NCBI RefSeq assembly: GCF_009738185.1
Contig: NZ_CP046509.1
Span: 3,475,501 to 3,539,500 of the forward strand
Direction: 5' to 3'
Length of the DNA stretch: 64,000 nt
DNA from: Erwinia sorbitola
Lineage (GTDB): Bacteria > Pseudomonadota > Gammaproteobacteria > Enterobacterales > Enterobacteriaceae
Position 1 is the first letter of the stretch; each line of letters begins with the position of its first letter. The position numbers and the translations under genes are program-made. The notes below the pieces were generated by a model that saw nothing but the letters and a program-made list of their open reading frames with translations, ran no database searches and had not been told where the DNA came from. Shown piece by piece: positions 8,723-16,917 of this stretch.

Positions 8723-9580
8723 ATGTCACCACAAGCAACTATTGTTGAAATTAATGAAACCAACCTGCATCAGACGCTGGAACAGTCGATGCAGATCCCG
8801 GTACTTTTTTATTTCTGGTCTGAACGAAGCCAGCACTGTCAGCAGCTTACGCCACTGCTTGATCGTCTGGCGCAGGAGTACGCCGGGCAATTTATTCTGG
8901 CCAGACTGGATTGTGATGCTGAACCTGCCGTAGCACAGCAGTTTGGGCTACGCTCAATTCCTACAGTGTATCTGTTCCAGAACGGCCAGCCGGTTGATGG
9001 TTTCCAGGGGCCACAGCCGGAAGAAGCGGTACGCGCTCTGCTGGAAAAAGTATTGCCGAAAGCTGAAGACCTCAAGGCCCAGCAGGCTATGCAGCTGATG
9101 GAGGAAGGCAAGCTGATCGATGCTTTGCCGCTGCTGAAAGATGCATGGGCAGTGAGCAATCAACGTAGCGACATCGGCTTTCTGCTGGCCGAAGTGTTGA
9201 TCGGGCTTAACCGCAGCGAAGAAGCCGAAGCGGTGTTGAAAGCGGTACCATTGCAGGATCAGGATACGCGTTATCAGGGGCTGATTGCCCAGATTGATCT
9301 GCTTAAACAGGCTGCGGACACGCCGGAAATTCAGCAACTGCAACAGCAAATTGAAGCTGAACCTGATAATGCCGAGCTGGCAACTCAGCTGGCATTGCAA
9401 TACCACCAGGTCGGCCGCAATGAGGAAGCGCTAGAGCTGCTGTTCTCCCACCTCAAAAAAGATCTTGGCGCTGCCAATGGTCAGGCACGCAAAATCTTGC
9501 AGGAGATTCTCGCGGCGCTGGGCACCGGTGATGCACTGGCTGCAAAATATCGCCGCCAGCTCTACTCTCTGCTGTATTAA
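8723..9580 (+). CDS. cnoX: Chaperedoxin CnoX (thioredoxin-TPR protein YbbN)
   Basis: Chaperone and redox-protective protein of 285 aa that holds unfolded substrates and hands them to GroEL or DnaK under hypochlorous acid stress in E. coli. The N-terminal thioredoxin fold (about 5-110) has an atypical active site, FWSERSQHC, lacking the first Cys of CXXC, just like E. coli CnoX. cis-Pro is in LRSIPTVYLF. The C-terminal half is TPR-like (LPLLKDAWAVSNQ, NRSEEAEAVLKAVP, VGRNEEALELLFSHL). A GTG at 8705 would add six residues; the ATG at 8723 fits the homologue. Confidence 0.94.
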   Translation: MSPQATIVEINETNLHQTLEQSMQIPVLFYFWSERSQHCQQLTPLLDRLAQEYAGQFILARLDCDAEPAVAQQFGLRSIPTVYLFQNGQPVDGFQGPQPEEAVRALLEKVLPKAEDLKAQQAMQLMEEGKLIDALPLLKDAWAVSNQRSDIGFLLAEVLIGLNRSEEAEAVLKAVPLQDQDTRYQGLIAQIDLLKQAADTPEIQQLQQQIEAEPDNAELATQLALQYHQVGRNEEALELLFSHLKKDLGAANGQARKILQEILAALGTGDALAAKYRRQLYSLLY

Positions 9581-9587
9581 AAGCAGT

Positions 9588-9612
9588 GGGCCGGTGATTT
9601 TCCATCGGCCCC
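9588..9612 (+). terminator. Hairpin after cnoX
   Basis: GGGCCGGTG / CATCGGCCC stem (one G-T pair) with a 6-base loop lies 8 bases after the cnoX stop. There is no good U-tract on the plus strand, so it may act as an mRNA 3' barrier rather than a textbook terminator. Confidence 0.45.
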
Positions 9613-9690
9613 TGTAAAAAACCTCTTTCTTATCAAAATACTGACATACCCTTCCCGCAGATCTACCCGGCATTCCTGACATCACCAACA

Positions 9691-9790
9691 ATAGTCTTCA
9701 ATTAGTCTTAATAATCACAAAGACTAACACACAGACTTATTTCGCGTAAAATGATCTGGATCAAAAAACAAAAGGCACAATTAAGTCTAA
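9691..9790 (+). promoter_or_regulatory. AT-rich promoter region with repeated AGTCTT/AAGACT half-sites
   Basis: The 344-base gap 9581-9924 is AT-rich. It contains ATAGTCTTCA (9691), the dyad TTAGTCTT-N10-AAGACTAA (9702-9727), CAGACTTAT (about 9732) and TAAGTCTAAA (about 9783). Five related half-sites within 100 bases look like an operator cluster for an unidentified regulator of the secreted-protein gene at 9925. Confidence 0.4.
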
Positions 9791-9924
9791 AATAAAGCCT
9801 GTGGATACTCATAAACAAAAACGCCAACAGCCGACTTAAATGACACCTAATAGTCAGTTACTTTTACCTGCTGTGTGACGAGATGAAGTATCAAAGATAT
9901 TAATATCTAACGGGAAAATATCTC

Positions 9925-10866
9925 ATGAAACGCACGATGATAGCTTTTGCTCTGATGACTGTTGTGACTTCTTTTAATGCTGCTGCCATCAATCAGTCTC
10001 AGTCATTTGATGATGCTGTCTCTGATCTTCACCGCCTGCAGGCGTTAGAAAAAGAAGGTATCGCTCACTACAATGACACAACCAGCAGAGATGGGACTGG
10101 CCGTTTTAATCCTGATGGTTCCATGAATTATGCATTAACGTCATTTGATGATCAGATTACTGCGGATCGTCGTGCTGCCGAGCAGAAAGTTAACGGTTCA
10201 ACTTATCGTGATCAGATTCAGCAGCAGCAAAAAGATGCAGTAACTGCGGCTGCATATAATCGCAATGCAACTGCCGATAAATTAGGCCAGCAGATGCAAC
10301 AGGAGAAGATGGTTGATCATGGCCGCGTAGCCCGTGATGCGGCGATCGCAAATTTTGATGCTCAGGAAAGAGTGCGCGATCAGCAGGCAAAAAAAATGTC
10401 CGGAATGTCCCGTCAGCCGATGGTATCACTGACGCCATCACATACGATCCATCAAACTGCTTCAGCGCATCCAGACACCACTCAGGCTGCCGCAGACGCA
10501 CAGGCTAAAGCGGTAGCACAGAAACAGCAGCAAGCAATGATCGATAACTACGGTGTGAAAACTAATCCTGCGGGACATCCGGTGAATATGATGAGCGCAT
10601 CCATTAGCGCGCTTCCTGTGACAGTTGGCGTAAAAACGCCAGTCCAGACTGTGCCATCCGTGATTATGAACAAGCCCGTTGTAACCTCGAAAATTGCTTT
10701 CGCTACCGCAAAAGGTAATGGCGGTAGTAAAGGGGGTCATGCTTCCAACGGTGGTTCAGGAAATCGCGGTGGTGACAACGCCCACAGCTCTGCTTTCGGT
10801 GGTCACGGCTACGGACATGATAATTCAGGCTCCGAAGGATTTGGTGGTCATTCTCACTTCCACTGA
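9925..10866 (+). CDS. Secreted protein with Gly/His-rich tail, unknown function
   Basis: I do not recognise this 313-aa protein. It has a clear Sec signal peptide (KRTMIAFALMTVVTSFNAAA, residues 2-21, probable cleavage before INQSQ). A hydrophilic helical middle rich in Gln, Asp and Ala follows (DQIQQQQKDAVTAAAYNR, DAQERVRDQQAKK). Then come a low-complexity Thr/Val/Pro region and a C-terminal tail of about 50 residues rich in Gly, His, Ser and Asn that ends HSHFH. The tail could bind metal or form a disordered surface patch; this is inference. It contains no cysteine. It is first in a same-strand series reaching 12434 and replaces backbone genes found here in E. coli. Confidence 0.75.
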   Translation: MKRTMIAFALMTVVTSFNAAAINQSQSFDDAVSDLHRLQALEKEGIAHYNDTTSRDGTGRFNPDGSMNYALTSFDDQITADRRAAEQKVNGSTYRDQIQQQQKDAVTAAAYNRNATADKLGQQMQQEKMVDHGRVARDAAIANFDAQERVRDQQAKKMSGMSRQPMVSLTPSHTIHQTASAHPDTTQAAADAQAKAVAQKQQQAMIDNYGVKTNPAGHPVNMMSASISALPVTVGVKTPVQTVPSVIMNKPVVTSKIAFATAKGNGGSKGGHASNGGSGNRGGDNAHSSAFGGHGYGHDNSGSEGFGGHSHFH

Positions 10867-10938
10867 GAACCAACAGTCATGATCAATGGGTCAGGTAAGC
10901 GCCTGATCCATTAATGAAATTCTCTGGAAACAGCTTAA

Positions 10939-11208
10939 ATGACACCAGAAAACCTTGCTCTTGTTGCTGAAGCGCGCTCAACCATTTTGAAGGCTCTGTT
11001 AGACAGCGAGCATTACCGAAATATAAATCTGAACGCATGCTTACAGCTTTCTGAAGCCGCAAGCCATGCGCTTTCACTGACAATCAAACTTGAACGAGGA
11101 TCTTTGGCGGATCAGGAAAACTACGCATATCTTCTTGAAATGCAGATGGTTTCTTTACGCGCATGTCAGGGATTGTTAAACAAATTAACTAAGAAGGTGA
11201 CACAATGA
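10939..11208 (+). CDS. Small helical protein, unknown function
   Basis: An 89-aa, probably all-helical protein (EARSTILKALLDSEHY, EAASHALSLTIKLERG, YAYLLEMQMVSLRACQG), with no signal peptide or membrane segment. Size and helical character resemble small secretion chaperones, but there is no family signature to support that. It follows the secreted protein by 72 bases and overlaps the next gene by four bases (ATGA), so those two are translationally coupled. Confidence 0.6.
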   Translation: MTPENLALVAEARSTILKALLDSEHYRNINLNACLQLSEAASHALSLTIKLERGSLADQENYAYLLEMQMVSLRACQGLLNKLTKKVTQ

Positions 11209-11471
11209 CCAGATTTACGCAGGACGTACATAAAAGGGTAAACTCAGATGAGCATCAGCAAATGATCGATTACCTCTCATCAGAATTTGGTGAAGAGGTA
11301 TCAAGAACGGTGCTGTTGCTTAATGCCCGGCTGATGACGACGAGCATGAGTGACCTCAAATCCGTGGTTATCAATGTGACAACAAAAGATAATGCCCAGC
11401 TCACTTTGAAGCGTGAAGGGTCACAAATTGAAGTCAAAGTTAATCATATAAGTCCTGAAGTCTGCGCATAG
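11205..11471 (+). CDS. Small protein, unknown function
   Basis: An 88-aa protein with a helical N-terminal half (QDVHKRVNSDEHQQMIDYL, EVSRTVLLLNARLM) and a predicted beta-rich C-terminal half (VVINVTTKDNAQLTLKREG, QIEVKVNHIS). A good ribosome-binding site (AAGGTGA) lies just before the ATG, inside the preceding gene, and the start overlaps that gene's stop. No family is recognised. The overlap suggests equimolar production with its upstream neighbour, perhaps as a complex. Confidence 0.6.
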   Translation: MTRFTQDVHKRVNSDEHQQMIDYLSSEFGEEVSRTVLLLNARLMTTSMSDLKSVVINVTTKDNAQLTLKREGSQIEVKVNHISPEVCA

Positions 11472-11576
11472 CATCTTTTGTCAGTCTGTATGACTTTGAA
11501 GTCCACCGTCAATTGCCCCACTGATGCTTGCAGGTGTGATATTATGACTTTTCCAGCAACACAGGAAGTTTATAAT

Positions 11577-12434
11577 ATGTCACATATTTTCTTTGAGTTC
11601 GATCTTGAACCAGGCGTGAAGTCAGTAGCTGATCTCAATTATGTGCTTCGTGATAGTGACAAAAGAACAGCCTTCGTCATGAGTGCTGAGGTAGCCAAGT
11701 TTGTCAAAGATGCACTGATCATCAACGACACCATTATCAGCTTTAAAAATTGCTTCTTTGCTTTCGAGAAAGGTGCAGAATTCGTTGAGTTCGACGGTAA
11801 AGGAAAGTCCAGGCGTTTTTCTGAGCCTGTCCCGCCATGGTTTGTTAAGCCCGGTGTATTTGCCCGCTCTGACTGGCTGGATAATCACGTTTTAGCCGAT
11901 CTTCATGCTCCTGATTTCATCATAGCCTTTAATGAGAAATTCCCCGACCTCCAGGAACGGAGAAAGCACGCTGATTATCTATTTGATCTACAGCTAGACA
12001 AGATAAAAATACAGCCTGCGGAAACTGCCAGAACGGTAGGGAACACCAGCGGAAAATCAACTAAACCTAAAGTTACCGATCTGGGTTCATTTCAACTTTT
12101 TCAGCAATTTTTTGACCGCTTAAAATCTGCCGTAATGGCCGATGAATTTCCTACTCTCAACGTTCTGACGGCATCTGATAATGTTAGCCAGGTTCCCGGC
12201 AGCTATCGCCAGGCCATTCGCACCGCGATGAAAGCGGTGACCAATGAGTTACCAGTGAATAATAAACGGTTAGAAGCAGGTAATCCGGCGCTATTCTGTG
12301 CACCCGTGCGGGACAAAATTATAGAGATCGAAGAGATCGGTCTGGAGCCTTACTATCAGGAACTGTCAAAAGCTATCGCTCAGGCAGAAGGCAGCTATAT
12401 TGCCGATTTTTCTTTCCATTACCCAAAAAAATAG
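11577..12434 (+). CDS. Cytoplasmic protein of unknown function
   Basis: A 285-aa soluble protein from the chosen start MSHIFFEFDLEPG. A second start at 11544 (MTFPATQEV) also has a fair ribosome-binding site (AGGTG, 7 bases away), against AGGAAG with 8-base spacing for 11577, so the start is uncertain. The N-terminal part (about 1-110) looks alpha/beta with DKRTAFVMSAEVAKFVKDA and PPWFVKPGVFARSDWLD. The C-terminal part (about 170-285) is largely helical. No signal peptide, membrane helix or catalytic motif is seen. It probably belongs with the three upstream genes and converges on the MFS gene at 12532. Confidence 0.6.
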   Translation: MSHIFFEFDLEPGVKSVADLNYVLRDSDKRTAFVMSAEVAKFVKDALIINDTIISFKNCFFAFEKGAEFVEFDGKGKSRRFSEPVPPWFVKPGVFARSDWLDNHVLADLHAPDFIIAFNEKFPDLQERRKHADYLFDLQLDKIKIQPAETARTVGNTSGKSTKPKVTDLGSFQLFQQFFDRLKSAVMADEFPTLNVLTASDNVSQVPGSYRQAIRTAMKAVTNELPVNNKRLEAGNPALFCAPVRDKIIEIEEIGLEPYYQELSKAIAQAEGSYIADFSFHYPKK

Positions 12435-12474
12435 CAGTGATAAAACAGTCAACCTAAACGCTTGCTGTTATCAG

Positions 12475-12499
12475 GGGCGCAGCGTCTGCCGCCGCGCCC
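12475..12499. terminator. Hairpin between convergent genes
   Basis: GGGCGC / GCGCCC stem with a 13-base GC-rich loop lies in the 97-base gap between the unknown gene and the MFS gene. There is no U-tract, so confidence is low. Confidence 0.35.
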
Positions 12500-12531
12500 A
12501 ATAAAGCTTTAACTGCCACATCCCCCCATCC

Positions 12532-13764
12532 TTAAGCGGTCTGCGACGGTTTTCCCTCTCTGACAAACAGCATGGCGATAAAACCAATGATGGTGATCAA
12601 TCCAGCAAAGTAGAATCCGGCATTCAGTGAACCGGTGCTGTCAGCAATAAGGCCGGTAAGATACGGAGCAAAAATCGACGCCGCCATACCGAAAAAGTTG
12701 TACAAACTAAAGGCTGAACTGAGTGCCTTACGCGGAGCGTTATCTGATACCAGGGCTATCAGAACTGGGTTCAGACTGATTTTTCCAATAAAACCATACA
12801 GCACCAGAACGGCAATCAGCGCGGCTTCACTGGTAGAGTAAACAATGCCAAAAATCGCCAGCAGCGAAAATGGCAACATCCACAATACTACCGGCTTTCT
12901 GCGACCTATCTTATCCGAGATATAGCTGCAAATCAGCGTACCTAATACCGAAATCCACGGCACAATTGAGGCAATACCCGCTGCATGCACAATATCCATA
13001 CCGCGCTCTTTTTGCAGGTAATACGGTAGCCAGGTAATGATCACAAAGAAACCGTAAATCGAGCAAAAGATAGTGATATATGCCATCAGCAAGTTTCGGT
13101 TTTTAAACAGATCGAAAAATCTGAACTCACTTTCCGCCGCTGCGGGAACTTCCTCTTTGCTAACGACCTGCTGCTGGGGCACCTTTTCACGAATAAACAC
13201 CACCATCAGCAGTGTCACAATAACCACCGGGACTGCCATTGCCAGGAAAGGCATTTTCCAGGATGTTTTGAATTGGTCAACCATCACGCTGGAGAGGTAG
13301 TACCCCAGGGCGATACCAAATGACATCCCACTGCCGATTACCGCACTGCCGAGCGTGATCCATTTTTGGGGAATAGCCTCTGATGAAAGTGCGTACTGCG
13401 GGCCGTAGTAAACCCCTTGTGCCGCGCCAATCAACATCCAGAGAACGATGAAAATCATAAAGTAAGAGGAGATGCTGATAGCCGCGATAAACACCGCAAA
13501 CAGCATAAAACCACTGACAAGAATGCGTTTTCTGCCCAGTCGATCGCCCAGCAATCCAGCCGGTATCTGCAACAGGGTATAAGCAAGGAAGAACAGGCTA
13601 CCAATCAGGCCCAGCTGGCTCTGCGACAAGCCATACTCAGTCTGAATCTGCGGCATCACGGGGCCAAGCACCGCCCGCCCAGCATAGATAACAACCCATC
13701 CGAGGAAGAAAATCAGAACGGTTTTAATCCAGTAAGGGAATTCCTTTCTTTTCATAGTTGCCAT
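12532..13764 (-). CDS. MFS transporter of the allantoate/oxalurate cluster
   Basis: A 410-aa major facilitator with twelve predicted membrane segments. The MFS A-like motif GDRLGRKR follows helix 2 (AGLLGDRLGRKRILVSG), and SDKIGRRKP sits at the equivalent position in the second half. The ATG at 13764 is preferred over one at 13806 because AGGAAAGC lies just upstream. It is last in the allF-allG-allH-allK unit, 59 bases after allK. It is clearly paralogous to the MFS gene at 21424 (shared YYGxxYxLSSExIP and SDNAP/ADNAP...FFGM patterns). The substrate may be allantoate, ureidoglycolate or oxamate; this is inferred from location only. Confidence 0.85.
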   Translation of the reverse strand: MATMKRKEFPYWIKTVLIFFLGWVVIYAGRAVLGPVMPQIQTEYGLSQSQLGLIGSLFFLAYTLLQIPAGLLGDRLGRKRILVSGFMLFAVFIAAISISSYFMIFIVLWMLIGAAQGVYYGPQYALSSEAIPQKWITLGSAVIGSGMSFGIALGYYLSSVMVDQFKTSWKMPFLAMAVPVVIVTLLMVVFIREKVPQQQVVSKEEVPAAAESEFRFFDLFKNRNLLMAYITIFCSIYGFFVIITWLPYYLQKERGMDIVHAAGIASIVPWISVLGTLICSYISDKIGRRKPVVLWMLPFSLLAIFGIVYSTSEAALIAVLVLYGFIGKISLNPVLIALVSDNAPRKALSSAFSLYNFFGMAASIFAPYLTGLIADSTGSLNAGFYFAGLITIIGFIAMLFVREGKPSQTA

Positions 13765-13823
13765 AGTGCTTTCCTGTAGTAGATGGGCAACTAAATTGCC
13801 CATCACATTCCCTGAATAACGAC

Positions 13824-14726
13824 TTATGGAGTTATCAGCGTGCCAGCGGTACCCGCCAGAACAGCATCAATATCCTGCAATGCTCCGATATGCGCTACTT
13901 TGCCACTACGCTCGACAAAACGGCTCACAGCCATAATTTTCGGCCCCATCGCACCGTCGGCCACTGCCATTGGTGCCAGTTCCTGAGTCGTTGCCGATCT
14001 GATAGCTTGCTGACGTGGCGTACCCCAATGCTGATAAACGGCATCGGCATCGGTGAGGATCACCAGGTGATCGGCATTCAGCGATTCAGCCAGTAGTGCC
14101 GACGCGAGATCTTTGTCGATCACGGCTTCGCTTCCGGTCAGCCCTTTATCAGTATTCATTACCGGTACCCCGCCACCGCCATTGCAGATCACAATGTGAT
14201 TGCTATCGAGCAGCAGTTTGATGGCGTCAATATCGATAATTTTTTTAGGCTCAGGCGATGGCACTACCCGGCGCAGATATTTGCCGTCCAGTTTCATGCT
14301 CCAGCCGTATTTTTTCTCCAGTTCCTGCTGCTGTTCTGGCTGATACACTGGCCCGATGTACTTACCCGGCTCCTGATAGGCAGGATCATTGCCGTCTACC
14401 TGCACACGAGTCAGCAGTGTTGATACCGGCTGCTCAGGGTCAAGTGCAGTAAGCTGTTGAGCCAGCATATAGCCAATCATTCCCTGAGTTTCAGCCACTA
14501 AAATATCTAACGGGTAAGGCGGGACATCGCGATACGCAAGGTTTTGCAGCGCCAGCAGCCCTACCTGCGGGCCGTTGCCATGAACAATCGCAATGCGATA
14601 TTTCTTCGCCAGCCGGCCAATGGCACCGGCAATTAAAGCAATGCTCTGATACTGATTTTCAGCTGAGAGCACCGCGCCGCGAGGTAACAGGGCATTACCC
14701 CCTAAAGCAATAACGAGTGTTTCCAT
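13824..14726 (-). CDS. allK: Carbamate kinase AllK (YbcF type)
   Basis: Amino acid kinase-fold enzyme (300 aa) that transfers phosphate from carbamoyl phosphate to ADP, giving ATP, CO2 and ammonia. Signatures are ALGGNALLPRG, VHGNGPQVGLL, and GGGGVPV followed by GSEAVIDKDLASALLAE, with the nucleotide region LTDADAVYQHWG. It matches E. coli YbcF (AllK) rather than ArcC of the arginine deiminase route: no arcA or arcB is nearby, and the genes upstream encode the oxamate carbamoyltransferase that makes its substrate. CAGGTGAAGGA precedes the ATG. Confidence 0.92.
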   Translation of the reverse strand: METLVIALGGNALLPRGAVLSAENQYQSIALIAGAIGRLAKKYRIAIVHGNGPQVGLLALQNLAYRDVPPYPLDILVAETQGMIGYMLAQQLTALDPEQPVSTLLTRVQVDGNDPAYQEPGKYIGPVYQPEQQQELEKKYGWSMKLDGKYLRRVVPSPEPKKIIDIDAIKLLLDSNHIVICNGGGGVPVMNTDKGLTGSEAVIDKDLASALLAESLNADHLVILTDADAVYQHWGTPRQQAIRSATTQELAPMAVADGAMGPKIMAVSRFVERSGKVAHIGALQDIDAVLAGTAGTLITP

Positions 14727-14795
14727 TCCTTCACCTGTATTTTTGGTATAAGTCCCTTACCGGATAAGCACCGGCAGGGTTAAAATTCTTAAGGA

Positions 14796-15614
14796 TTAAT
14801 GAATTGCGTTAACGGCTTCCGCCCCGAGCCAAATGCCCAGCAGCGTGTCCGCACCAGAAAAATGGCCAATAGCGAGCAGTTCGCTAACGGCGTCTGGTAG
14901 CTTTTCCGGATGGAGCAGCGCATACGCTGCTTGCTGCAATGGTGTAGAGAAAATGCCTTGTGCAGCGAATTGCAGATAATGAACGCTGACCAATGTGGTT
15001 AGCTCCGCCAGCGGCTGAGTGCCAGTAAAGAAAGCTGGCAAGCATTTGACATCGACCCTCTGGTCAAGCCATGCCACCAGCAACATTCCCATCAGCGTGT
15101 CATCATTGCCTGGTGTCAAACCAGGCCCTTTGCCCAGTACCAGACTCCAGTCAACGTTTTCGCCACGCAGCCAGTTGCTGAAAAGCTGCCGTATCTCCAG
15201 CGGCTCCCCGCGGCAAGGATGGGTAATAATGTTATCCAGGGGACCGAAAAGCCCCGTGCTGGCAGGGATCCCGGCCAGTGAGGCCTGAAGCGACGGCAGG
15301 GATATTATCCCCTGCCGTCTGAGGCGCAGATCCTGGCGAACGGACGGGTAACAGAGACGCAAATTAGCCAACTCGATACCTGTAGCAGAAAGGTGGCAAG
15401 CGCCGTTCTCCCGCAGGCAATCGGACACTTCATCGAAATCATCCTCATCAATTACCCACCCCATCGGACTCAACCCACGCCCTGCACGATGCAGGGTAAG
15501 AAGTCTCTCCTCTGAAGTCAGGAAATTGATGGCATGCCGGAAGTGCCCCACACAGCGTAATGAACCTTCGTCCTGGCTGGCGTGCTGGCTAACCGCAAGT
15601 GCAGTAATCTCCAT
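14796..15614 (-). CDS. allH: Oxamate carbamoyltransferase subunit AllH (YlbF, DUF2877)
   Basis: A 272-aa DUF2877 protein, homologue of E. coli YlbF. In E. coli, FdrA, YlbE and YlbF together were shown to form oxamic transcarbamylase (AllFGH), which phosphorolyses oxalurate to oxamate plus carbamoyl phosphate. The family hallmark GKGPGLTPGNDDTLMGMLL is present near residue 160. It lies between allG (28-base gap) and allK (69-base gap), in the same order as E. coli. GGGGATCGGTA precedes the ATG. Confidence 0.88.
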   Translation of the reverse strand: MEITALAVSQHASQDEGSLRCVGHFRHAINFLTSEERLLTLHRAGRGLSPMGWVIDEDDFDEVSDCLRENGACHLSATGIELANLRLCYPSVRQDLRLRRQGIISLPSLQASLAGIPASTGLFGPLDNIITHPCRGEPLEIRQLFSNWLRGENVDWSLVLGKGPGLTPGNDDTLMGMLLVAWLDQRVDVKCLPAFFTGTQPLAELTTLVSVHYLQFAAQGIFSTPLQQAAYALLHPEKLPDAVSELLAIGHFSGADTLLGIWLGAEAVNAIH

Positions 15615-15642
15615 TACCGATCCCCGACCAAACGCAACATAT

Positions 15643-16908
15643 TTACGCTTTAATACCTAACTCAGCAGCGAGGGCTTCGATAGCTTTCTCAAAGCAACCC
15701 AGCGGTGCACGCACGGTTCCTGCACCAATCTGCCCGACGCCTGCTTCGCGGTGTGCAATCCCGGTATTAATCAGTGGCGTGATGCCGGTTTCTACTACCC
15801 GACGGGCATCCAGTCCAAGACAGGCACCCTGGAAATCCCAGGTAGGAATTTGCAGCATCATGTTGCGTTCCAGGTAAATCTCCGCCATTTCTTCAGAGAT
15901 ATCCGTCGCAGCGCTCATTCCGCCGGAAGCACCAACAAAGCGCGTTACACCCGGGGCTGCAACCATGGCTGCACCGCCGATACCAAAGGTTTCCGTAATG
16001 GCACTGTCACCAATATCCGGGTTGGCGTCTGCCTGGCTGTAACCAGAGAAGAACAGGCCTTCAGGTGTATTAACGGGAGCGGTAAACCAGCGGTCGCCCA
16101 TCCCACTAATTTTGATACCGAAGTTTTCACCGTTACGCGTCATTACTGTGACGATAGTGCCCTGTTTAATATCTGCGCCCGCGTCCATTGCCGCTTTGCA
16201 GTACGCCATCGCAAGGTTAAGGAAGAACTGATCGGTGATACTGAGGAACTGCATCACTTTAGCCAGCTCTGCTTTATCACGATCAAGCAGGCTGATTTGC
16301 GGTGCCAGCTGACGCATCAGCAGAGCCGATGCAGCAATGTTTCGCTGGTGGAATTCGTCACCCATCGTAATGGCCTGTGCCATCACCGCAGTTAAGTCGA
16401 GGCCGTTTTCATAGGTTGCCAGCACTGCTTTGAGTACCGGAGCCAGAGAATCGCGCATCCAGCGCAGGCGTTCCTGAACATCTTCGCCGTAAGCGCCAAA
16501 GCGCATCACTTTGCCGATCCCTTCGTTCATATTGCAGTAAGCATGGTTACCATGAGTCAGGTTTTTAACCACTACCAACGGCATATTTGCCGAGGTAATC
16601 CCGCCCATTGGCCCTACTGCACTAACGTTATGACATGGGATAAACTCAATTTCGCCATTCTCCAGCAGTGCCAACGCCTGCTGTTCGTTTTCAGCCCACT
16701 TCTCAAAAAGACAGGCACCAATACATGCACCGCGTACAGGGCCACTCATTTCCTGCCAGGTTACCGGTGGTCCGGCATGTAATAATCTGCGCCCCTGCGC
16801 CAGTTCTGGAATTAATACTTTCGCTAAATCAACATCCTGCCAGTGCGGACGAGCTTCACGGATTCTGGCGATGACGGCGGCATTTGCCTGTTCAATAGTT
16901 TCGTACAT
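15643..16908 (-). CDS. allG: Oxamate carbamoyltransferase subunit AllG (YlbE, DUF1116)
   Basis: A 421-aa DUF1116 protein matching E. coli YlbE (about 419 aa). Conserved stretches include AGPPVTWQEMSGPVRGACIG, MGGITSANMPLVVVKN, RNGENFGIKISGMGDRWF and the C-terminal GVGQIGAGTVRAPLGCF. It is the middle subunit of the AllFGH oxamate carbamoyltransferase and is encoded 9 bases after allF. No sign of decay is seen. Confidence 0.9.
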   Translation of the reverse strand: MYETIEQANAAVIARIREARPHWQDVDLAKVLIPELAQGRRLLHAGPPVTWQEMSGPVRGACIGACLFEKWAENEQQALALLENGEIEFIPCHNVSAVGPMGGITSANMPLVVVKNLTHGNHAYCNMNEGIGKVMRFGAYGEDVQERLRWMRDSLAPVLKAVLATYENGLDLTAVMAQAITMGDEFHQRNIAASALLMRQLAPQISLLDRDKAELAKVMQFLSITDQFFLNLAMAYCKAAMDAGADIKQGTIVTVMTRNGENFGIKISGMGDRWFTAPVNTPEGLFFSGYSQADANPDIGDSAITETFGIGGAAMVAAPGVTRFVGASGGMSAATDISEEMAEIYLERNMMLQIPTWDFQGACLGLDARRVVETGITPLINTGIAHREAGVGQIGAGTVRAPLGCFEKAIEALAAELGIKA

Positions 16909-16917
16909 ATCAATCCC

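Noticed and set aside
11478..11576. Upstream extension of the unknown gene at 11577 from a start at 11478
   Set aside because: The extra N-terminus is Cys/Thr-rich and unsupported, and better ribosome-binding sites precede 11544 and 11577.
15751..16395. 214-codon open frame opposite allG
   Set aside because: It is antisense to a clearly conserved enzyme gene, with no ribosome-binding site and no homology I can recognise.
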